Positions 1 through 5,194 of a stretch of DNA of 9,608 nucleotides are shown here, piece after piece (positions within the stretch are counted from its first letter, which is position 1; each line of letters begins with the position of its first letter). The notes beneath the pieces were generated by a model. The model made no database searches and was not told the origin of the DNA. It saw only the letters and a program-made list of their open reading frames with translations. The stretch is from Desulfobacterales bacterium (GTDB lineage Bacteria; Desulfobacterota; DSM-4660; Desulfatiglandales; Desulfatiglandaceae): NCBI GenBank assembly GCA_022013615.1, contig JAKLQB010000953.1:1-9608 (forward strand), written 5' to 3'. The position numbers and the translations under genes are program-made.

Positions 1-228
1 CGGCACGATTAGAAGGCCTTTGGCATTTTGTAAGTGGTACAGGAACCATTGCATATTAGGGTCAGCAACGCAGTTCTCAATGGCTATCCGTGATGCATCG
101 ACGAGTAGCTGTTGCTTGAGCGCTTCCTCAGCACCTGCCTGCGACGTTGCAAATGCCAGGAGTCCAGTACCTATCAATGCGATGACAATCAGAAATCTTA
201 TGTTAGGGACTTTTTTATTTGCTATCAT
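1..228 (-). CDS. Secreted SYLF (Ysc84/DUF500) domain protein, N-terminal 76 residues, cut by window edge
   Basis: This is the start of a gene that continues beyond the left edge. It begins at ATG 228-226 behind a very good ribosome binding site (AAAGGAGGGG, complement of 235-244, about 8 bases before the ATG). The first ~33 residues form a Sec signal peptide: a basic start (MIANKKVPNIR), a hydrophobic stretch (FLIVIALIGTGLLAF) and a likely cleavage site around AGA-EE. The mature start reads EALKQQLLVDASRIAIENCV, then ADPNMQWF, LYHLQNAKG and LLIVP. This matches the opening of the SYLF domain, in which an aromatic residue follows a DP-x-M pair and an 'AKG-hydrophobic-IVP' segment comes next. 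SYLF proteins bind phospholipid in eukaryotes; bacterial secreted versions are mostly uncharacterised and probably periplasmic or envelope-associated. The call rests on only half a domain, so it is good but not certain. It is separated from cobA-hemD by 203 bases and probably has its own promoter. Confidence 0.82.
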   Translation of the reverse strand, partial: MIANKKVPNIRFLIVIALIGTGLLAFATSQAGAEEALKQQLLVDASRIAIENCVADPNMQWFLYHLQNAKGLLIVP

Positions 229-319
229 CGTTTTCCCCTCCTTTGTCTTTGGGCTAAGCATACTTTCGGTTCTGATATGCTGGAAGTCTTTACCATAACG
301 GCCGGCGTTCATTACAATT

Positions 320-360
320 GCTGCATGGCAGCGCCTAACCCAGGTTGGCGCATGACCAGC
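320..360. other. Long imperfect palindrome in the leader of the SYLF gene
   Basis: A 41-base imperfect inverted repeat. The paired blocks are GCTG (320-323) with CAGC (357-360), CATG (324-327) with CATG (351-354), CGCC (332-335) with GGCG (347-350), and AACC (337-340) with GGTT (343-346). Three small bulges interrupt it and the loop is CA. An alternative, mutually exclusive 5-bp hairpin (GCTGC-atg-GCAGC, 320-332) overlaps its left arm. No T-run follows on either strand, so it is not a standard intrinsic terminator. It may be an RNA leader structure, a protein-binding palindrome or a dispersed repeat. Confidence 0.5.
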
Positions 361-381
361 TTTAGAGCCCTGTAAGAGGCT

Positions 382-409
382 ATATTACCATTTTCAAGGT
401 GAGTTGCAA
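382..409 (-). promoter_or_regulatory. Candidate sigma-70 promoter for the SYLF gene
   Basis: On the minus strand TTGCAA (409-404) is followed after 16 bases by TAATAT (387-382). Each hexamer matches the sigma-70 consensus at four of six positions. Transcription would start near 375, and the 320-360 palindrome would lie just inside the leader. The match is modest and the region is AT-rich, so this is only a candidate. Confidence 0.3.
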
Positions 410-431
410 GAGTATTTAGCACCAATTCTAA

Positions 432-1970
432 TTAGCGAGATGAAAAATACTCCACAATGCTGTCAGTGAGGGATTCAATGGTGTATTCGGGGGGGGTAAG
501 AGTTACTGTGAAGCCATTCTTCTGAGCAGTCTTCGCGGTGATAGGCCCAATACAGGCCACTGCCACTGAGTCCATCCATTTCTGTAACTTCCGGACATCG
601 GGTTTAAACATCTCAACAAAATTATTTACAGTGGAAGAACTTGTGAAGGTCACCATATCAATGGCCCCTTTTTCAAGCATTTCCCGCACCTTTACTGTAT
701 CATGATCGGGCCTGACCGTCCTGTAGGCCGGTACCACCTCAACCTGGGCCCCCATCTTTCGTAATTCCTCAGGCAGAACCTCCCTTGCGCGTGCCGCTCT
801 TGGAAGAAGGATATTTGTCCCTTTGATTCCCAGTTTCTTAAAGCTCTCTACTACTGCTTCTGCCCGGTACTCGCCAGGTATCAAGTCCGGTTTGATCCCA
901 AAGCCATGCCAGATTTCGGCTGTTTTTGGACCAATTGCTCCAATTTTTATTCCCTTGAGATCCCTGACATCCTTTCCAAGGGCCTCCAGCCTTTTTAAGA
1001 AGTATTGGACGCCATTTACGGAGGTAAAGAGCAGCCACTGGAAATTTTCTAAAGCTTTGATGGCGCGATCGATCGCATCCCAGCTTTCCGGCGGCACCAC
1101 TTCTATTGTAGGGAACTCGATACATTCTGCGCCCAGCTCTGCCAGGGCTGAGAGAAAGCCGCTTGCCTGTTCTCTGGCCCGGGTCACTACGATACGTTTT
1201 GCAAAGAGTGGCCTTGTTTCAAACCAGTTGAGCTTCTCTCTCAGGTGGATTACATCGCCAACAACGATAATGGCCGGCGGCGTAATGCCACTCTCCCTGG
1301 ATAACCGGGCAATATCCGTAAGGGTTCCCTTAATTGTCTTTTGCTCGGATACAGTTCCGCTGCGGATCACAGCGACGGGAGTATCAGGCGTTCGCCCATG
1401 TCCCATCAGTCTTTCAGCAATACGCGGCAAATTCCCAACACCCATCAGAAAGACCAGAGTGCCGACACCTGTTGCAAGCTTATCCCATGCAATGTCTGAT
1501 GTTTCTTTTTGGGGGTCCTCATGGCCAGTTATGAAGGCTACCGTGGAGGTGTAATCCCGGTGGGTCAGGGGAATCCCGGCATAGGCCGGTACAGCGATTG
1601 CAGAGGTGATCCCAGGCACAACCTCAAAATGTATTCCAGCCTCTATCAGTTCCACGGCCTCCTCTCCGCCTCTGCCAAAAATAAAAGGATCTCCCCCCTT
1701 CAGCCTTACTACAAAATGTCCTTTCCTGGCCCTGTCAACGATCAGTGAGTTGATATCTTTCTGAAGCATGGTGTGATTGCCACCCTTTTTTCCCACATAT
1801 ATCAACTCCGCATTAGCATCTGCGTATTCGAGAAAAATCCGGTTCGCCAGGCTGTCATAAATTATCACATCAGCACGAGACAGGCATTCTTTAGCCTTTA
1901 TTGTCAGAAGCCCCGGATCTCCAGGGCCGGCCCCTACGAGATATACCTTGCCCGTTTTTTTCCCTGTCAT
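432..1970 (-). CDS. cobA-hemD: Fused uroporphyrinogen-III C-methyltransferase / uroporphyrinogen-III synthase (CobA-HemD)
   Basis: A 512-residue bifunctional tetrapyrrole enzyme of the cytoplasm. The C-terminal HemD part closes hydroxymethylbilane to uroporphyrinogen III. The N-terminal SUMT part methylates that product twice with S-adenosylmethionine to give precorrin-2, the branch point to siroheme, cobalamin and the siroheme-dependent heme route. SUMT motifs are clear: VGAGPGDPGLLT at 12-23, VRLKGGDPFIFGRGGEE at 88-104, VPGITSAIA at 118-126 and GIPLTHR at 132-138. The domain ends near 250. HemD follows from ~258 (RIVVTRAREQ) with the FTSVNG segment at 315-320 and TFTSSSTV at 441-448. ATG 1970 has an SD-like AAAGGTGAT about 6 bases upstream. 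The gene lies 74 bases after hemC, whose product is the HemD substrate. The fusion order is common in Desulfobacterota and Firmicutes. The reading frame is intact through a run of eight G at the plus-strand 489-496 region. Confidence 0.97.
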   Translation of the reverse strand: MTGKKTGKVYLVGAGPGDPGLLTIKAKECLSRADVIIYDSLANRIFLEYADANAELIYVGKKGGNHTMLQKDINSLIVDRARKGHFVVRLKGGDPFIFGRGGEEAVELIEAGIHFEVVPGITSAIAVPAYAGIPLTHRDYTSTVAFITGHEDPQKETSDIAWDKLATGVGTLVFLMGVGNLPRIAERLMGHGRTPDTPVAVIRSGTVSEQKTIKGTLTDIARLSRESGITPPAIIVVGDVIHLREKLNWFETRPLFAKRIVVTRAREQASGFLSALAELGAECIEFPTIEVVPPESWDAIDRAIKALENFQWLLFTSVNGVQYFLKRLEALGKDVRDLKGIKIGAIGPKTAEIWHGFGIKPDLIPGEYRAEAVVESFKKLGIKGTNILLPRAARAREVLPEELRKMGAQVEVVPAYRTVRPDHDTVKVREMLEKGAIDMVTFTSSSTVNNFVEMFKPDVRKLQKWMDSVAVACIGPITAKTAQKNGFTVTLTPPEYTIESLTDSIVEYFSSR

Positions 1971-2044
1971 GCCCTATCACCTTTAAAAAAGAGACCCGCA
2001 TGGCCCCAATATCTTCCCGAACTTTTTGAGAAGTTACTGGGGTT

Positions 2045-2968
2045 TTACGGTTTCTTATAAATGCGCGCCAGTATCTTATCTGCACCGGAATCGAGTAGTT
2101 TTCTGGCCAGTGTGACGCCAATTTGTTCAGCCTGGGCCTTTTTTCCTGTGATTTCATCCCTGACAGTATTAGATCCATCCAGTTCAGCCACCATTCCTGC
2201 CAGGTGAAGCACTCCATCCCTAAAACGGCAGAATGCGGCAATGGGAACCTGACAGCCGCCTTCCAGCTCCTTTAAAAACGCCCGCTCTGCCCTTACCGTT
2301 ACTTCGGTCTCCTCATGGTTCAGAAATTCAAGCAGGCTGACTGTCAGCTCATCGTCACGCCGTACCTCCAGTCCAAGCGCGCCCTGGCCAATGGCAGGCA
2401 GCATCTGGTCCGACGGAATGACATGTGTAATGCGTTTCTCAAGCCCAAGGCGTTTAAGACCCGCAGAGGCCAGGATAATTGCCTGGATTTCTCCCTCTTC
2501 AAGCTTCCGGAGTCGGGTGTCCACATTTCCCCTGAGTGGCACAATCTCAAGGTCACGACGTATTGTGAGCAACTGGGCTGCCCTTCTCAGGCTGCTGGTC
2601 CCTACTCCTGCCCTCTGGGGCAGATCCTGGATTGTTTGATATTTTACGGAGACAAAGGCGTCCCTGGGATCCTCTCGCTCTGGGAAAGCAGAAAGCATAA
2701 GCCCTTTTGGCAATTTAGCGGGGACGTCTTTCATACTATGAACTGCCAGATCGACTGCTTTTCCGAGGAGCGCCTCTTCGATTTCTTTCACGAACAGCGC
2801 TTTTCCACCGATTTTGTTCAACGGGGTATCAAGAATTTTGTCCCCGGTGGTCTTTATCCTGACCAGTTCAACCTGAATATGGGGGTGTCTGGCCTCAATC
2901 TGTTTCTTGACCCATTCACTCTGGGCAAGCGCCAGCCTGCTTCCTCTTGTGCCGATTTTCAAAGTCAT
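2045..2968 (-). CDS. hemC: Porphobilinogen deaminase (hydroxymethylbilane synthase)
   Basis: A 307-residue cytoplasmic enzyme that joins four porphobilinogen molecules into hydroxymethylbilane. The N-terminus has the family signature IGTRGSRLALAQ (5-16). HSMKDVP (77-83) carries the catalytic Asp at 81, and the arginines that hold the growing chain's acidic groups are in SSLRRAAQ (125-132) and the RGNVDTRLRKL segment (146-156). The cofactor-binding cysteine is C239 in ELEGGCQVPIA, to which the dipyrromethane primer is attached. Length is normal for the family. The ATG at 2968 overlaps the ispD stop by 4 bases (ATGA) and has no strong Shine-Dalgarno of its own, so translation is probably coupled to ispD. 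The downstream cobA-hemD supplies the next two steps. It could not plausibly be anything else. Confidence 0.98.
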   Translation of the reverse strand: MTLKIGTRGSRLALAQSEWVKKQIEARHPHIQVELVRIKTTGDKILDTPLNKIGGKALFVKEIEEALLGKAVDLAVHSMKDVPAKLPKGLMLSAFPEREDPRDAFVSVKYQTIQDLPQRAGVGTSSLRRAAQLLTIRRDLEIVPLRGNVDTRLRKLEEGEIQAIILASAGLKRLGLEKRITHVIPSDQMLPAIGQGALGLEVRRDDELTVSLLEFLNHEETEVTVRAERAFLKELEGGCQVPIAAFCRFRDGVLHLAGMVAELDGSNTVRDEITGKKAQAEQIGVTLARKLLDSGADKILARIYKKP

Positions 2969-3687
2969 GGGGTTTTTTTCAATAAAAACCTGGTGAGCTC
3001 CAGGTCATGGGGTGTTGTAACCTTGATATTTTTTTCAGATCCCTCCACCACCGTCACCGGAATTCCCAGTCTTTCTATCAGTGCTGAGTCGTCTGTTGCC
3101 TCATCCCACCTCTCGATCATGGCCTTTTGATGGGCTGCTTCGATATCTTCATAACGAAATACCTGGGGGGTCTGAACCAGCCATATGTGCTTCCTGGCAT
3201 AGGTCTTTACCACATAGCCATCACTGTCGATCTCTTTAACTGTTTCTTTTGCTGGCAGTGCAGTGATTACAGCCCGATGGGTCTTTGCTTTTTCAATCAC
3301 TCGCTCAATTAATGCTTCGTCAATACCCGGACGAACGCCGTCATGTATCAGGACAAGGCCATAGTTTTTCCCTGCGGCGTCGAGACCCAATCTTACTGAA
3401 TCCTGACGTCGCGTCCCGCCGGGAACGACTTTATTGACCTTTTCCAGCTTGAATCTCTCTACGATTTCTTTGCGACAGTAGCCCACGTCCATCGAAGGAA
3501 CAACCAAAATGATTGCATCCACGGCAGGGCAATCCTGAAAAGGCTTAAGGGTTACTGCCAGGAGGGGCCTGCCTTCAAGCTCCGTAAACTGCTTTGCCCG
3601 ATCGCTTCCCATGCGGATCCCCGATCCAGCCGCCGGGATAATAGCTACTGTTTTGTTGAGGTCGGAAGCATTCTCTTTTTTTGACAT
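2965..3687 (-). CDS. ispD: 2-C-methyl-D-erythritol 4-phosphate cytidylyltransferase
   Basis: A 240-residue enzyme of the non-mevalonate (MEP) isoprenoid pathway. It transfers CMP from CTP to MEP in the cytoplasm. The CTP-binding loop PAAGSGIRMG is at 18-27, with the conserved Lys in RAKQF (30-34). GGTRRQDSV (90-98) is the substrate or nucleotide segment, HDGVRP (115-120) carries the metal-binding Asp (116), TPQVF (173-177) is typical, and TDDS (198-201) plus the KVTTPHDL region (222-229) complete the fold. I chose ATG 3687. The frame is open upstream to a TTG at 3759, but those 24 extra codons run through the intrinsic terminator at 3709-3736 and match nothing in the family. The Shine-Dalgarno is weak (AAAGGG about 14 bases upstream). 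The stop overlaps the hemC start by 4 bases. The usual neighbour ispF is not next to it here. Confidence 0.95.
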   Translation of the reverse strand: MSKKENASDLNKTVAIIPAAGSGIRMGSDRAKQFTELEGRPLLAVTLKPFQDCPAVDAIILVVPSMDVGYCRKEIVERFKLEKVNKVVPGGTRRQDSVRLGLDAAGKNYGLVLIHDGVRPGIDEALIERVIEKAKTHRAVITALPAKETVKEIDSDGYVVKTYARKHIWLVQTPQVFRYEDIEAAHQKAMIERWDEATDDSALIERLGIPVTVVEGSEKNIKVTTPHDLELTRFLLKKTP

Positions 3688-3708
3688 GCGCTGTAAGCAA
3701 CCCTTTAT

Positions 3709-3736
3709 AAAAAACAGGCCCTGGAAAACCAGGGCC
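3709..3736 (-). terminator. Intrinsic terminator (or attenuator) between the Rho_N-domain gene and ispD
   Basis: On the minus strand a perfect 8-bp stem GGCCCTGG / CCAGGGCC (3736-3729 and 3724-3717) closes a TTTT loop. It is followed after TG by six T residues (3714-3709). This is a textbook Rho-independent terminator for the transcript coming from the upstream unit. It works only on this strand, because no T-run follows the stem in the other direction. It lies 22-30 bases before the ispD ATG and 44 bases after the stop of the upstream gene. It may act as an attenuator if ispD depends on read-through. Confidence 0.88.
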
Positions 3737-3779
3737 CAGACACTAACTCGATTAATCAAACATTCTGCATTCGCCTGTT

Positions 3780-4322
3780 TCAGCCTTGGGCCACCTTTCT
3801 TGTCTGCTTCTTCAAGCGATTGATGCGGCGACGCAGAATATCAATTTTTTTCCTATCTTTTGCTTTGCGCGCTTTTTGCTTATCAAATTTAAACTGGACG
3901 ATCTTTTTTTTCAATTCTTTCACGCTTGAGGTGGGCTTAATTGGCTTCTTTTTTTTCTCCTGTGCTGGCTTTTCGTCCTCAATGTCCTTATCCTTTTTAA
4001 TAATATCAAGCAGGTCCTCTTTTTTCATGGAGGTTACACCGGTAACCCCAGGAATTTCCAAAGCTACCTCTTTCAGTTCCTTAACCGTCATTTTCTCAAG
4101 AGGTTTTTTCAATTCCTGTCTTTCTTCCTTGATCTCTTTCTCAATCCCCCTGGCTTCGTAAATAACCGCTAATAGCTCTTCCTTCCTCATAACGCTAAAC
4201 CCGGTAACCCCGGGAATCTCTTTGGTTATCTCCCTCAATTCCTTGACAGTCATCTCTTCCAGAGGTTTCTCGGAAACCTGCGTTTCTTCCTGCGTCTCTT
4301 CCTTTTTAATTTCATCTTCCAT
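3780..4322 (-). CDS. Tandem Rho_N (SAP-like) domain protein with a strongly basic C-terminal tail
   Basis: A 180-residue, highly charged, probably cytoplasmic protein without membrane segments. After an acidic start (1-18), a 43-residue unit occurs twice, at 19-61 and 73-115. The copies read KPLEEMTVKELREI and KPLEKMTVKELKEV, then EIPGVTG in both, then MRKEELL and MKKEDLL. This pattern (T-V-x-E-L-hydrophobic, a glycine turn, M-[RK]-K-E-[ED]-L-hydrophobic) is that of the Rho termination factor N-terminal helix-extended-loop-helix domain, which is related to SAP domains and binds nucleic acid. The tail from ~118 is lysine- and arginine-rich and ends in helices such as LKKKIVQFKFDKQKARK and ILRRRINRLKKQTRK. 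There is no Rho ATPase domain, so it is not Rho itself. An AGGAG at 4335-4331 lies 8 bases before the ATG. RNA or DNA binding is inferred; the role is unknown. It is the last gene before the terminator. Confidence 0.75.
   Translation of the reverse strand: MEDEIKKEETQEETQVSEKPLEEMTVKELREITKEIPGVTGFSVMRKEELLAVIYEARGIEKEIKEERQELKKPLEKMTVKELKEVALEIPGVTGVTSMKKEDLLDIIKKDKDIEDEKPAQEKKKKPIKPTSSVKELKKKIVQFKFDKQKARKAKDRKKIDILRRRINRLKKQTRKVAQG
3978..4268 (-). repeat. Intragenic duplicated Rho_N-coding unit (copies 4268-4140 and 4106-3978)
   Basis: The two 129-base units that encode the paired Rho_N-like domains are still recognisable at the DNA level. For example, plus-strand CCGGTAACCCC followed by GGGAAT or AGGAAT occurs at about 4201 and 4039. 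The copies lie 162 bases apart, start to start. Synonymous and conservative changes separate them, which suggests an old duplication kept by selection rather than a recent slippage event. Confidence 0.7.
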
Positions 4323-4380
4323 AGTAAGTTCTCCTGCTGTATTTCTTTTAATTAATTTCCATCGACAAATTCATCTGATC

Positions 4381-4401
4381 CCCCTCCCCCCAGGGGAGGG
4401 G
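4381..4401. repeat. REP-like GC-rich palindrome between the slipin and Rho_N-domain genes
   Basis: A perfect 9-bp inverted repeat CCCCTCCCC (4381-4389) / GGGGAGGGG (4393-4401) with a CCA loop, followed by TGAGATTTTCCCCCTT on the plus strand. The arrangement matches a class of dispersed intergenic palindromes common in bacterial genomes, whose read-through peptide typically reads 'PLPPGEG', as it does here on the plus strand. It lies 33 bases after the slipin stop. No T-run follows on the minus strand, so it is a weak terminator at best; it could stabilise the mRNA 3' end or cause partial termination. Confidence 0.6.
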
Positions 4402-4434
4402 TGAGATTTTCCCCCTTAAGAGAAAACGGATCTA

Positions 4435-5169
4435 CTACTTCTTAATAAAAGGCGTGAAGAGATCAATCGGGATCGGAAAAAATGTTGTTGTACTGCTCTC
4501 TGAAGATATCTCCCTCAGGGTCTGAAGGTATCTCAACTGAAGGGCTTCTGGGTGTTTTGATATGATACCTGCAGCGTCTGCCAGGCGGGTGGCGGCCTGA
4601 AATTCACCTTCTGCATTTATGACCTTGGCCCGCCGCTCCCTCTCGGCCTCAGCCTGCTTGGCCATGGCTCTCTGCATTTCCTGTGGAAGGTCAATATGCT
4701 TTACTTCAACTGTGGAGACCTTTATGCCCCACGGATCAGTGTGTTTATCAAGGATGCTCTGTAACTGGGTGTTGATCTTGTCCCTTTCTGCCAGCAGTTC
4801 ATCGAGCTCCACCTGCCCGCATACACTCCGCAGTGTAGTCTGTGCCAGTTGTGATGTGGCAAAAAGGTAATTCTCCACCTCAATAGTAGCATTTCTAGGC
4901 TCCATAACCCGGAAATAGATGACCGCATTCACCTTAACGGAGACGTTATCCCTGGTGATCACATCCTGTGGAGGCACATCCATGGCCACAAGGCGCAGGC
5001 TCACCTTGACCATCTTATCGATGACCGGAATGAGGATAATTAATCCCGGGCCTTTGGTTTTGATCACTCGGCCAAGACGAAAGATCACGCCTCGCTCATA
5101 TTCCCTTAGAACTCTAATGGCGGATGCAAGAAAAAACACAATCAGCACTATTGCAAGAATGTAAAACAT
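4435..5169 (-). CDS. Slipin (bacterial stomatin/SPFH-domain membrane protein), partner of NfeD
   Basis: A 244-residue membrane-anchored scaffold protein. An N-terminal membrane helix or hairpin (residues 2-17) is followed by the SPFH domain. Its opening [15 protein letters not shown] (21-35) and [13 protein letters not shown] (39-51) are the classic stomatin/slipin signatures, as are [20 protein letters not shown] (63-82) and the segment around DLPQEM (160-165). A charged coiled coil spans ~165-200. The C-terminus (228-244) has a short hydrophobic patch, [12 protein letters not shown]. In the archaeal homologue a hydrophobic C-terminal patch is cut by the partner NfeD protease. The length (~245) is short but usual for slipins. 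GGAGG lies 5 bases before the ATG. The gene follows nfeD by 25 bases, the standard slipin-nfeD operon pair. Two TAG stop codons in tandem end it. It probably organises membrane microdomains; the substrate is unknown. Confidence 0.94.
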   Translation of the reverse strand: MFYILAIVLIVFFLASAIRVLREYERGVIFRLGRVIKTKGPGLIILIPVIDKMVKVSLRLVAMDVPPQDVITRDNVSVKVNAVIYFRVMEPRNATIEVENYLFATSQLAQTTLRSVCGQVELDELLAERDKINTQLQSILDKHTDPWGIKVSTVEVKHIDLPQEMQRAMAKQAEAERERRAKVINAEGEFQAATRLADAAGIISKHPEALQLRYLQTLREISSESSTTTFFPIPIDLFTPFIKK

Positions 5170-5194
5170 GTTGTCCTCCTTTTAGTTAATATTC

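Noticed and set aside
20..298. 92-codon plus-strand frame at the left edge
   Set aside because: It is opposite the SYLF gene and its leader. The minus-strand frame has a signal peptide, a strong ribosome site and a domain match, while this frame has none of these.
331..351. Integron attC-like site (GCCTAAC ... GTTGGC)
   Set aside because: The left half fits RYYYAAC but the right half does not fit GTTRRRY, and only a few bases separate them instead of the tens of bases in a real attC site. No integrase or cassette is nearby.
823..1554. 243-codon open frame on the plus strand
   Set aside because: It is antisense to the middle of cobA-hemD, low in complexity (S, P, R rich) and without a family signature or convincing ribosome site.
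1971..2044. Separate promoter or small gene between hemC and cobA-hemD
   Set aside because: The 74-base gap has no open frame with its own ribosome site, no good -35/-10 pair and only a weak 5-bp inverted repeat (AACTT/AAGTT).
2315..3130. 271-codon open frame on the plus strand
   Set aside because: It lies wholly opposite hemC and the 3' end of ispD, shows no recognisable motif and is cysteine-, phenylalanine- and serine-rich as antisense frames often are. The minus-strand genes explain the sequence.
3688..3759. Longer ispD reading from TTG 3759
   Set aside because: The added 24 codons translate an intrinsic terminator hairpin and T-run, do not resemble IspD N-termini and precede the normal start MSKKENASD...VAIIPAAGSG.
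4381..4401. Intrinsic terminator after the slipin gene
   Set aside because: The stem is strong but no T-run follows it on the minus strand; a dispersed repeat is the better reading, with weak termination possible.
4222..4404. 60-codon plus-strand frame ending in PLPPGEG
   Set aside because: It is antisense to the Rho_N-domain gene, and its end is simply the translation of the REP-like palindrome, a common source of false small genes.
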